From positions 1 to 37,701 of the forward strand of contig NZ_PPHF01000041.1 of NCBI RefSeq assembly GCF_002904335.1: a stretch of DNA of 37,701 bases, in the 5' to 3' direction. A model generated the notes under the pieces. The model had not been told where the DNA came from, made no database searches, and saw only the letters and a list, made by a program, of their open reading frames with translations. Both the position numbers and the translations under genes were made by a program. Positions 6,966 to 16,454 of the stretch are shown in pieces. The first letter of the stretch is position 1, and the number at the start of each line of letters is the position of its first letter. This stretch comes from Amycolatopsis sp. CA-126428 (GTDB lineage: Bacteria > Actinomycetota > Actinomycetes > Mycobacteriales > Pseudonocardiaceae).

Positions 6966-8327
6966 TCAGGCGGAGAACTGCCACCAGTTCACGTTGAACA
7001 GGTAGCCGCTGCCGCCGGTGAGCCGCAGGACCAGGTCCTGGGTGCCGGTCACGCCACTGACCGGGCAGGACACCGAGGTCCACGTCTGCCAGCCGCCGGT
7101 GCCCGCGACGGTGCAGCGGCCCACCACCGTGCCGGTGGCACTGCCCAGGCGCACCTCGATCGTGCCGCCGGCGCTCGCGGAGGCGACGCGGGCGGTGAAC
7201 GTCTTCGCGCCCGCGCCGAACGCGACGTTGCGGACCTTGACGGTGTCACCGTTCTCGATCCACCCGATGTTCATGCCGCCTTCGGACGCCGGTTCGGTCT
7301 CGATCCCGGTTTCCCAGTTGATCGTCTCGGCTTCCTGCCGGACGAAGGGGTTCAGCGTGTCGGCCGGCGGCGGCCCGCTGTTCGTCATGGTGATGGTGGG
7401 GATGCTGCCGTCGGCGTTGTAGGCGAACTTCTCCACCGACACCGAGCGGGTGTAGCCGCCCCCGCCGGGCAGGGCGCCGTTGTGGTAGAAGAAGTACGAG
7501 CCGCCCTTGTAGTCCACGATTCCCGGGTGGTTGGTGAAACTGCTGCCCTGTGTGGGCATGACCGTGCCGCGGTAGGTCCACGGGCCGGTCGGGCCGGGCG
7601 AGGTGGAGTAGCCGATGAACTCCGAGCAGCACTTCGCCGCGAACACGTTGTAGTACGTGCCGTTGCGCTTGTAGACCCAGGGGCCTTCTTCGTACAGCGT
7701 CGGGCGGCTGCCGCCGTTGGGCCGGGTGCCGAACCCGGCCGTGGTGAGCGGGATCTGGTTGATGCCGCCCGAGTACGACGTCATGTCGGTGTTGAGCCGC
7801 ACGTACGACAGGTTGGGGTTGCCCCAGTACAGGTACGCCTGGCCGTTGTCGTCGATGAAGACCGTGGGATCGATCTCGCCGTTCTCGACGAGCGGGTGGC
7901 CGATGGCGTCGCGGAACGGCCCGGTGGGGCTGTCCGCGACGCCGACGCCGATGGCCATCCGGCCGGTCGCCCGGTTGACCACCGGGACGTACCAGTAGAA
8001 CTTGCCGTTGCGCTCGACGGCCTGCCCGGCCCACGCGTCCTGCTTGGCCCAGCTGAACGTCGCCAGGCTCATCGGCGAGCCGTGGTCGGTCCAGTTGACC
8101 ATGTCCGCCGACGACCAGACCCGCCAGTCCTTCATGGTGAAGTAGGTCGAGCCGTCCTCGTCGTGCCCGGTGTAGAGGTAGACGCGGCCGTTGTACACCA
8201 GCGGCGCCGGGTCGGCGGTGTAGATGTGTTGCACGATCGGGTTGTCGGCGTGCGCGGTGCCGGGCAGGAGGGCCATCGCGCACAGGGCCGCGGTCATCCA
8301 GGCGAGTACGCGCTTTCGGTGGTGCAC
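6966..8327 (-). CDS. Secreted GH43 glycosidase with C-terminal CBM6
   Basis: A 453-residue protein. The signal peptide ends at about residue 28 (GTAHADNP). The GH43 propeller (about 33-315) shows the three acidic residues: D39 in YTADPAPLVYNG, D153 in GEIDPTVFIDDNG and E214 in LYEEGPWVYK. Residues 325-453 are a CBM6-type beta-sandwich (RQEAETINWETGIET through GYLFNVNWWQF), which usually binds xylan or glucan chains. GTG 8327 has AGGAG 8 nt upstream. The gene lies 29 bp after the GH10 xylanase and 40 bp before the CBM2-GH43 gene, all co-directional. Arabinofuranosidase or xylosidase activity is expected; sequence alone does not decide. It is the only operon A member with CBM6 instead of CBM2. 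Confidence 0.92.
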   Translation of the reverse strand: MHHRKRVLAWMTAALCAMALLPGTAHADNPIVQHIYTADPAPLVYNGRVYLYTGHDEDGSTYFTMKDWRVWSSADMVNWTDHGSPMSLATFSWAKQDAWAGQAVERNGKFYWYVPVVNRATGRMAIGVGVADSPTGPFRDAIGHPLVENGEIDPTVFIDDNGQAYLYWGNPNLSYVRLNTDMTSYSGGINQIPLTTAGFGTRPNGGSRPTLYEEGPWVYKRNGTYYNVFAAKCCSEFIGYSTSPGPTGPWTYRGTVMPTQGSSFTNHPGIVDYKGGSYFFYHNGALPGGGGYTRSVSVEKFAYNADGSIPTITMTNSGPPPADTLNPFVRQEAETINWETGIETEPASEGGMNIGWIENGDTVKVRNVAFGAGAKTFTARVASASAGGTIEVRLGSATGTVVGRCTVAGTGGWQTWTSVSCPVSGVTGTQDLVLRLTGGSGYLFNVNWWQFSA

Positions 8328-8356
8328 GATGGTCGCTCCTTCGTCGGGGAGTGGGG

Positions 8357-10781
<2,425 letters not shown>

Positions 10782-10814
10782 CGGTGAATCCTTCGGGGAC
10801 CGCGGATCCGGGGT

Positions 10815-10847
10815 AAATTACTTTTCGACTGGTTTCCGAAACTTTCG
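10815..10847 (-). promoter_or_regulatory. Operon A promoter with XlnR/BxlR-type operator
   Basis: CGAAACTTTCG (10837-10847) is a perfect palindrome around one base. It matches the CGAAANTTTCG element I recall from actinomycete xylanase and xylosidase promoters. On the minus strand TAATTT (10820-10815) could be the -10; a 17-bp spacer then puts the palindrome on the -35 region, so a bound repressor would block polymerase. The start codon is at 10781. Confidence 0.6.
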
Positions 10848-10879
10848 TCGCCGGCAGTTCCGGAATTGCCCGGTGGAAC

Positions 10880-10891
10880 GTTAGCGCTAAC
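10880..10891. promoter_or_regulatory. LacI-type palindrome upstream of operon A
   Basis: GTTAGCGCTAAC is a perfect 12-bp palindrome with a central CpG, the form of LacI-family operators. It is about 100 bp upstream of the CE3 gene start, between operon A and the GH12 gene. It shares the AGCGCT core with the operator at 11727-11740. Confidence 0.55.
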
Positions 10892-10947
10892 AGTGACCGG
10901 GGCCGATGGCCGGGCGCCTTCGTGGCGCCCGGCCGCCGGTTTCCGGC

Positions 10948-11697
10948 CTAGTTCACGCTCGCGGAGAACGAGTTGACCGCGAGCCCGACGCCACCGCTCC
11001 ACGGTTCGAAGCCGGCCTGGATGCTGGTGAGGTACCAGGACCGGTCGACGCGGGTGCGGTTGTCGACGTCGTTGACGAAGTCCATCACGTTGAACGACCA
11101 GCCCGAGATGGTGGACTGGGCCACGTAGGACACCACGTCGTTGCCGCCGTTGTTGCCCTGCCACACGTCCCAGTTGCGGCCGCCGATGCTGGTGGTGCCC
11201 ACCCGGCCGCCGACCGGCTGCACGTTACCGGTGTGGTTGAACCAGATCATCAGCTCCATCTGGTTGACCCCGTTGGTCTTCGCGGTCGGGTCCATCCAGA
11301 TGTCGTACGAGGCGTCGAAAACCGAGTTCCCGACGTAGTTGTACGAGATCGACGACGGCACGCTGCCGATCCGGCTGAGCTGCCGGGGCAGGGGACTGCC
11401 GGGGGAGCAGTTCGAGTAGTGGCAGCCGAGGTAGACGGCCGGGTAGGACAACGGCGCGCCGCCGCTGGTGGACCCCTGCTGGGTCTGGATCCGGAACCCG
11501 CTGCCGGTGACGTTGATGCACTGCTGCGCGCTGCTGCCCCAGCGGTTGTTCATCACGACGTACCGGCCGCCGATGGTGGTCGAGCCGTACTGGTCGCAGA
11601 TCAGGGTGTCCGCGTGCGCGGCCGGGGCGACGGCGACGGGCGCCGCGACACTGGCCGCGGCGAGCAAGGCCGCGGACAGGGCGTTCCTCAGTTTCAT
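10948..11697 (-). CDS. Secreted GH12 endoglucanase/xyloglucanase
   Basis: A 249-residue enzyme, the usual length for a GH12 catalytic domain without a binding module. The signal peptide is 1-29 (APAAHAD). The beta-jelly-roll carries the nucleophile E148 in NQMELMIWFNHTG and the acid/base E231 in QAGFEPWSGG. ATG 11697 lies just after GGAGGAG; a GTG at 11709 is in frame but would make the ribosome site coding. It hydrolyses beta-1,4-glucan, either cellulose-like chains or xyloglucan; GH12 includes both and I cannot separate them here. It is monocistronic: 166 bp separates it from operon A and 154 bp from the end of operon B. A CebR-like operator sits 30 bp upstream of the start. Confidence 0.93.
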   Translation of the reverse strand: MKLRNALSAALLAAASVAAPVAVAPAAHADTLICDQYGSTTIGGRYVVMNNRWGSSAQQCINVTGSGFRIQTQQGSTSGGAPLSYPAVYLGCHYSNCSPGSPLPRQLSRIGSVPSSISYNYVGNSVFDASYDIWMDPTAKTNGVNQMELMIWFNHTGNVQPVGGRVGTTSIGGRNWDVWQGNNGGNDVVSYVAQSTISGWSFNVMDFVNDVDNRTRVDRSWYLTSIQAGFEPWSGGVGLAVNSFSASVN

Positions 11698-11726
11698 GAT
11701 CTCCTCCACGTCGTCGTGGCGTTTTC

Positions 11727-11740
11727 TGGGAGCGCTCTCA
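11727..11740 (-). promoter_or_regulatory. CebR-like LacI-family operator in front of GH12
   Basis: TGGGAGCGCTCTCA differs at one position from TGGGAGCGCTCCCA, the cellobiose-responsive CebR site known in Streptomyces. It lies 30-43 bp upstream of the GH12 start, where a repressor would block initiation or early elongation. The LacI regulator at 21438 is the only local candidate protein; the true CebR may be elsewhere in the genome. Confidence 0.68.
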
Positions 11741-11813
11741 TTCGAATCGCCATTGATGTAACCACAGCGGGCGGCCGGATAAAAGAGGAGGGCGGTGATC
11801 GATTTTCCGAATG

Positions 11814-11845
11814 CGTTCCCGGCGTCCCGGACGCAATGGGGAACG
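11814..11845 (-). terminator. Terminator hairpin of operon B
   Basis: CGTTCCC (11814-11820) pairs with GGGAACG (11839-11845), and nested inside GCGTCC (11822-11827) pairs with GGACGC (11829-11834). The interrupted 13-bp stem starts six bases past the CE3-RICIN stop codon. Confidence 0.5.
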
Positions 11846-11851
11846 AGCCGG

Positions 11852-12937
11852 TCACGAGGCCGCGCGCAGCGTCCACTTCTGGTTCGCCTGCACGTTGCAG
11901 GTCCACAGGATCAGCTTGGTCCCGGCGGTGGTGCCCTGCCCGGTCGCGTCGAGGCACCGGCCGGACTGCACGCCGGTGATCGTGCCGTCGGCGTTGACGG
12001 TCCACTGCTGGTTGGCCTGGCCGGAGCAGGTCCAGATGATCACCGGGGTGCCGTCGGCGGTGCCCTGCCCGGACGCGTCCAGGCACTTGTTCCCCGCGGT
12101 CGTCAGCTGCTTGCCGGTGGTCGTCCACGGCGCTCCGGCGCAGTCGGCCAGCTGCACCGGGGTGCCGTCGGCGGAGGAGGCGACGTCGGCGCAGCGGCCC
12201 GACTGCGTACCGACGAGCTGCCTCGCCGAGGACTGCCCGGGGGTGCCGATGCTGCCCGGGACCGACTGCAGCGCCGCATACCAGACCGCGGCCATCTTGT
12301 CGTAGCCGGTGGCCGTGGGGTGGACGCCGTCGGTCAGGTCGGCGGCCGTCAGGGCGGCGTGCATGTCCACCAGGTGCACGTGCTTGCCGGCGTTCTGCTT
12401 GCTCTGCACCATGCCGGGGATCGTGGCGTTGAAGGTGCGCCCGGCGGCTTCCTGGCCGCTGTTGGCGATCGGGATGATCGTCGCGACGAAGACCTCCGCG
12501 TCCGGTACCGCCCCGGTGATGTGGTCGACCAGCGCGGACAGGCGGCCCGGCGCGCCCGAGACGTTGTAGTTCTGCAGGATGTCGTTGGTGCCGATGTGCA
12601 GCAGGACCGTGTGCGGGGTGCTGGTGCGCAGCCAGCCGGCGATGTTCGCGTCGATCTGGTCGATGCGCCAGCCCGGGTGCCCCTCGTGGTCGTGGTCGCC
12701 GAGGGTGGCGGGACCGTTGTACTGCGAACCGACGAAGTCCACCTGGTAGCCGCCCGCGGTGACCCGCTGCCAGAGCCCGATCCGGTACCCGCCGGGCACT
12801 TGCGTGCCCTCGGTGATGGAGTCGCCGAGGGGCATGACCCGGACCCCGCCGTTCGATTCGGCGGCGGCCGGGGTGCCCGGAAGGAGAGCGGCCAGGACCG
12901 CCGCGGCCGCGGCCAGCCACCCGAATCGTGTACGCAT
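11852..12937 (-). CDS. Secreted CE3-type acetylxylan esterase with C-terminal RICIN (CBM13) domain
   Basis: A 361-residue protein. The signal peptide ends near residue 26. The SGNH nucleophile is S40 in VMPLGDSITEG. GGYRIGLWQR, DHDHEGHPGWRIDQI, HIGTNDI and DGVHPTATGYDKM follow, the same CE3-like blocks as the CE3-CBM2 enzyme of operon A. From about residue 235 a ricin-type beta-trefoil replaces CBM2: three repeats with CLDASGQGTADGTPVIIWTC-like segments and QxW motifs (NQQW, NQKW). ATG 12937 has GAGGAG 5 nt upstream. Last gene of operon B, 22 bp after the GH29 gene. The catalytic domain is a paralogue of the operon A esterase with a different binding module. Acetyl-ester substrate is inferred from the family. 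Confidence 0.92.
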   Translation of the reverse strand: MRTRFGWLAAAAAVLAALLPGTPAAAESNGGVRVMPLGDSITEGTQVPGGYRIGLWQRVTAGGYQVDFVGSQYNGPATLGDHDHEGHPGWRIDQIDANIAGWLRTSTPHTVLLHIGTNDILQNYNVSGAPGRLSALVDHITGAVPDAEVFVATIIPIANSGQEAAGRTFNATIPGMVQSKQNAGKHVHLVDMHAALTAADLTDGVHPTATGYDKMAAVWYAALQSVPGSIGTPGQSSARQLVGTQSGRCADVASSADGTPVQLADCAGAPWTTTGKQLTTAGNKCLDASGQGTADGTPVIIWTCSGQANQQWTVNADGTITGVQSGRCLDATGQGTTAGTKLILWTCNVQANQKWTLRAAS

Positions 12938-12959
12938 GCTGTCTCCTCGCCGGCCGCCG

Positions 12960-14933
12960 TCAGACGGCGGTGATGGTCCACTGGTTGTTCGTGCTGCTGT
13001 TCGGGGTCCACAGGCCCACGCTCGAGCCGGCGGCGGTGCTGCCCATGCCGTCGAGCGCCGTGCCGGTGGCCCGGTTGACGATCTGGTACCGGCCGTTGCC
13101 GAGGCCGGTCAGCCGCCACTGCTGGCTGGTGGCGCCGGTCCACGCCGTCTCCGCGCAGGTGGCGCCGTTGGCGGTGTTGCCCCGGCTGTCGGCGACCAGC
13201 CCGTTGGTGCGGTTGACGATCCGGACGTAGCCACCGCCCGCGTCGGTCAGCTGCCACTGCAGGTTGGTGCTGCCGTCCCAGTTCCACTGCTTGAGCGGGG
13301 AGCCGGCCGCGACACTGCCGCCGCCGTCCAGCACCAGGCCGGTGGCGACGTTCGCGATCCGCGACCAGCCGGTCGGCAGGGGACCGGAGCCGGGCGTGGG
13401 AACCTGGCCGGAGAAGGTCAGCTTCACCACGTACGCCGGCGCGTCGAACGGCGGGTTCGCCGAAGGCAGCTGGACGCGCAACGCGGAAGCGTCCTGGACC
13501 GGCATGGGGAGGGCGGTGGCCGCGCCGGCGTCCGGGCCGAGCAGCTGCGCCGAGACCAGGTTGCCCAGGTTGATCCGGTTCGAGCCGAGCGTTGTGATCG
13601 GGAAGGTGCTCCCGGGCCAGCCCAGCACGGTCGCGTACAGCACGGTGTTGTCCTTGCTGCGGGTGAACCGCACGTCGGTCCGCGTGCCTTCCACCGGGGT
13701 GGTGAACGAGCCGCCGCCCATCTTCGTCGGTCCCTCGCCGTACACGGCCCACGCGCGGGTCCCGTAGAAGGATTCGCCGAACCGCTTGAGGTAGTTCCCG
13801 ATGCCGAGCAGGATCGTGCGCTGCCCGGCCGGGATGGTGCCGTCGGCCATCGGGGCGATGTTCAGCAGCATGGTGCCGTTCTTGCTGACCCGGTCGAGCA
13901 GCGAGTGCAGGATGGCCTTCATCGAGTAGTAGCCGATGCCGTTGGTGTAGCACCAGCTGGAGCTCGAGATGCTGTCGTCGGTCATCCAGTAGGGGCTCAT
14001 CAGGTCGCCCGGCCCGCCGCGTTCGAAGTCGAAGACCTCCCCGCGGTTGTCGAACCCGTCCTTGTAGGTGGCGACGACGTCCTTGTTCCACGCGACGGCC
14101 TGGTTGTAGTAGTGCGAAAGGAAGTTCAGCCGCTGCGCCTCGTCGACCTGGGTCAGGTTGAAGTCCTGGTAGACGAGGTCGGGCTGGTAGCCGTCGACGA
14201 CCTCCCGGAGCTTGTCGTACCAGAGCTGGTTTTCCGCGGCCCGGCCGTTCTGGCCGAACAGCCGCCGCAGCGACTCGGTCGGCTGGTTCGGCACGTGGTC
14301 GTAGTACCCGGTGAAGTGGTACGCGTGGTGCAGCGCCGTCAGCAGCTTGAGGCCCTTCCCGCGGATGGCGTCCGCGTGCAGCCGCAGCAGGTCCAGCTTG
14401 GGCCCGGTCTTGACCGAGTTCCACTCGTTGGCGGCGCTGTTCCACATCGAGTAGCCGTCGTGGTGCTCGGCGACCGGGCCGGCGAACTTCGCCCCGGCGT
14501 CGGCGAAGAGCTGGGCCCACTCGGCGGGGTCGAAGTTCCCGCCCGCGGACTTCAGCTTCGGCGCGAACTGCACCCAGTTCCCCGCCTTGTCCCGGGCGCC
14601 GTTGATGAAGTTCTGGTACGGCCACGCCGACGGATCGCCGAAGACCGCCTTGTGGTGGTTGTTCTCGTTGGAGCCGCCGATGTACATGTTCCGCGGGTAC
14701 CACTCGTTGCCGAACGCCGGGACGCTGAACACGCCCCAGTGGTAGTAGATGCCGAACTTGGCGTCCTGGAACCACTCCGGGGCCGGCGGGTGCTGGTCCA
14801 CCGAGGCCCAGCTCGGCGTGTAGCTGCCGGGGCCTTCGGTGGCCCACGCGGTGCGGACGCGGAACACGCCGGCGGCCGCGGCGGCCCCGGCCACCACGAT
14901 CAGCTTGCGCCTGGACAGCTCGAACGAAGACAT
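12960..14933 (-). CDS. Tat-exported GH29 alpha-L-fucosidase with RICIN-like domain
   Basis: A 657-residue enzyme. The N-terminus LSRRKLIVVAG (RR at 8-9) followed by an Ala-rich stretch and TAWATEG is a twin-arginine signal, unlike the Sec signals of the other operon members. The GH29 barrel shows GIYYHWGVFSVPAFGNEWYP, EHHDGYSMWNS (H157, H158) and KTGPKLDLLRLHADAIRGKG. The likely nucleophile is D257 in PDLVYQDFNL. A family beta-sandwich follows (VEGTRTDVRFTRSKDNTVLY), then a C-terminal ricin-type beta-trefoil (about 520-657, QxW motifs LQWQL, QQWRL, NQWTI). ATG 14933 has AAAGGG at slightly long spacing. It lies 26 bp after the GH54 gene. It should release terminal fucose from xyloglucan or arabinogalactan side chains; linkage unknown. 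Confidence 0.92.
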   Translation of the reverse strand: MSSFELSRRKLIVVAGAAAAAGVFRVRTAWATEGPGSYTPSWASVDQHPPAPEWFQDAKFGIYYHWGVFSVPAFGNEWYPRNMYIGGSNENNHHKAVFGDPSAWPYQNFINGARDKAGNWVQFAPKLKSAGGNFDPAEWAQLFADAGAKFAGPVAEHHDGYSMWNSAANEWNSVKTGPKLDLLRLHADAIRGKGLKLLTALHHAYHFTGYYDHVPNQPTESLRRLFGQNGRAAENQLWYDKLREVVDGYQPDLVYQDFNLTQVDEAQRLNFLSHYYNQAVAWNKDVVATYKDGFDNRGEVFDFERGGPGDLMSPYWMTDDSISSSSWCYTNGIGYYSMKAILHSLLDRVSKNGTMLLNIAPMADGTIPAGQRTILLGIGNYLKRFGESFYGTRAWAVYGEGPTKMGGGSFTTPVEGTRTDVRFTRSKDNTVLYATVLGWPGSTFPITTLGSNRINLGNLVSAQLLGPDAGAATALPMPVQDASALRVQLPSANPPFDAPAYVVKLTFSGQVPTPGSGPLPTGWSRIANVATGLVLDGGGSVAAGSPLKQWNWDGSTNLQWQLTDAGGGYVRIVNRTNGLVADSRGNTANGATCAETAWTGATSQQWRLTGLGNGRYQIVNRATGTALDGMGSTAAGSSVGLWTPNSSTNNQWTITAV

Positions 14934-14959
14934 CGCGGGAAACCCTTTCGGAAGTTCGG

Positions 14960-16435
14960 TCAGCCCAGGGACCACTTCTGGTTGTTCGCCCCGGTGCAGG
15001 TGGCCAGCTGGATCGCGGTGCCGTTCGCGGTCCCGGAGCCGGTGACGTCGAGGCACAGCCCCGATTGGGTCCCGGTGACGGTGCCGTTGGTGTTGAACGT
15101 CCACTGCTGGTTGTTCTGCCCGTTGCAGTTCCAGATGATGATCTTGGTGCCCGGGCTGGTGCCCCGGGCGTTCGCGTCGAGGCACCGGATGTTGCCGCCG
15201 TCGTAGACCGTGAGCTCACTCGAGCCGCTGCGGGTCCAGGTCTGGTTGGTGCCGCCGTTGCAGTCCCAGATCTGGACCGCGGTGCCGGGCGTGGTGGAGA
15301 CGCCGTTGACGTCGAGGCACTTGTTCGCGCCCACCGCGTGCACCGCGCCGGTGCTGGTCGGGCCGCCGCCGGTGCTGTAGCCGGCCGCGGTGATGCTGGC
15401 CTGCACCGCGTTCTCGGTGGCGTCGGTCGGGAAGCCGCTGGTCACGGCGCCTTCGAAGAACTCGCCGACGCCGGAGACGCTGTTGTCCCCGCCGGTGCCC
15501 AGCAGGATCGACGGCTCCAGCTTCATGGGGGAGTAGCCGCGCGGCAGCCCGCCCGAGTACGGCGTGGTGAGGCCGCCGGTGGTGGCGTCACCGTACTTCA
15601 GGGTGAAGTTGCTCGTGCCGTTGTTCTTCAGCCACGCACTGACGAACGGGTGGTGCACCCCCGGGTTGTTCGGGTCCTTGTTGGACCCGGTTCCGGTGTG
15701 GTACATGCCGTTCTCGAGGTCGGCCTCGACCCACGGGCCGGTCCCCGTGCAGCCGTTGAACCAGCAGGCGGTGCCCCAGTAGATGGCGTTCATGGTGGCG
15801 TTGCCAGTGTCATTGTGGGAGATTTCGCCGCTGCCGTAGTCGAAGCAGCACCACTGGTTGACGTAGTTCGACGAGGTGATCATGTAGATCCCCTCCGGCT
15901 GGGCCCCGACCGGCGCGCCCTTGGCGTTGTCGATCCGGTAGCCGACGCCCTGGGTGACCTTGATCCCGTACACCGGGTGCCCGCCGACGGTCACCGGCAG
16001 CGCCATGGCGTCCGCGCCGACGTCCGATCCGTTCGGGCCGGGGCCCTTCCAGAACCCGCCCCACGAGATCGGCAGGTCGTTGTGGTTCGCGGTCTGGTCG
16101 TAGATCTTCGTGACCGTGCACCGCGTTCCCGCGCAGAAGGTGACCTGCGGGGCCGAGTCCGCGTAGCCGCCCGCCTCCAGCAGCCCGATGTCGAGGTACT
16201 TCTGGTCCGACGCCCGCTGGATCTGGTACAGCGGGCCGTTGTACGCCCCGAAGAGGGCGCGGGTGGTGCTGTGCGCCGTGACGCACGGGGTGCCGCCGGT
16301 GGCGTAGAGATCGCACGCCTGCGGTGTGGCCGCCTGGGCCGTCGGGGCCGTGGCGGCCACGGCCCCGGCGGTCAGCAGCAGCGCCGCCGCCGTCGCCTGC
16401 AGTGCTCTTCTCAAGGAACCCTTGCGGAAGACCAT
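14960..16435 (-). CDS. Secreted GH54 alpha-L-arabinofuranosidase with C-terminal RICIN domain
   Basis: A 491-residue protein. The signal peptide ends near residue 36 (TAQAATPQ). The GH54 catalytic domain (about 38-355) begins ACDLYATGGTPCVTAHSTTR. The vicinal cysteines C196-C197 (WCCFDYG), the nucleophile E241 (ADLENGMY) and the acid D317 (LLGTGGDNS) keep the spacing of C176-C177, E221 and D297 in the fungal enzyme as I recall it. A ricin-type beta-trefoil (about 365-491) follows, with three QxW repeats. ATG 16435 has GAGGAG upstream. It is 19 bp after the beta-helix gene and 26 bp before the fucosidase gene. Its RICIN domain is nearly the same, at DNA level, as that of the upstream gene. Confidence 0.93.
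   Translation of the reverse strand: MVFRKGSLRRALQATAAALLLTAGAVAATAPTAQAATPQACDLYATGGTPCVTAHSTTRALFGAYNGPLYQIQRASDQKYLDIGLLEAGGYADSAPQVTFCAGTRCTVTKIYDQTANHNDLPISWGGFWKGPGPNGSDVGADAMALPVTVGGHPVYGIKVTQGVGYRIDNAKGAPVGAQPEGIYMITSSNYVNQWCCFDYGSGEISHNDTGNATMNAIYWGTACWFNGCTGTGPWVEADLENGMYHTGTGSNKDPNNPGVHHPFVSAWLKNNGTSNFTLKYGDATTGGLTTPYSGGLPRGYSPMKLEPSILLGTGGDNSVSGVGEFFEGAVTSGFPTDATENAVQASITAAGYSTGGGPTSTGAVHAVGANKCLDVNGVSTTPGTAVQIWDCNGGTNQTWTRSGSSELTVYDGGNIRCLDANARGTSPGTKIIIWNCNGQNNQQWTFNTNGTVTGTQSGLCLDVTGSGTANGTAIQLATCTGANNQKWSLG
14972..15337 (-). repeat. RICIN-domain duplication, copy 1
   Basis: This stretch, encoding most of the RICIN domain of the GH54 enzyme, aligns with 16467-16832 at a constant offset of 1495 bp from end to end. 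There are no insertions or deletions over 366 bp. Both flanks are almost identical and the middle has diverged. Confidence 0.8.
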
Positions 16436-16454
16436 GGCCGAACTCCTCTGTTCG

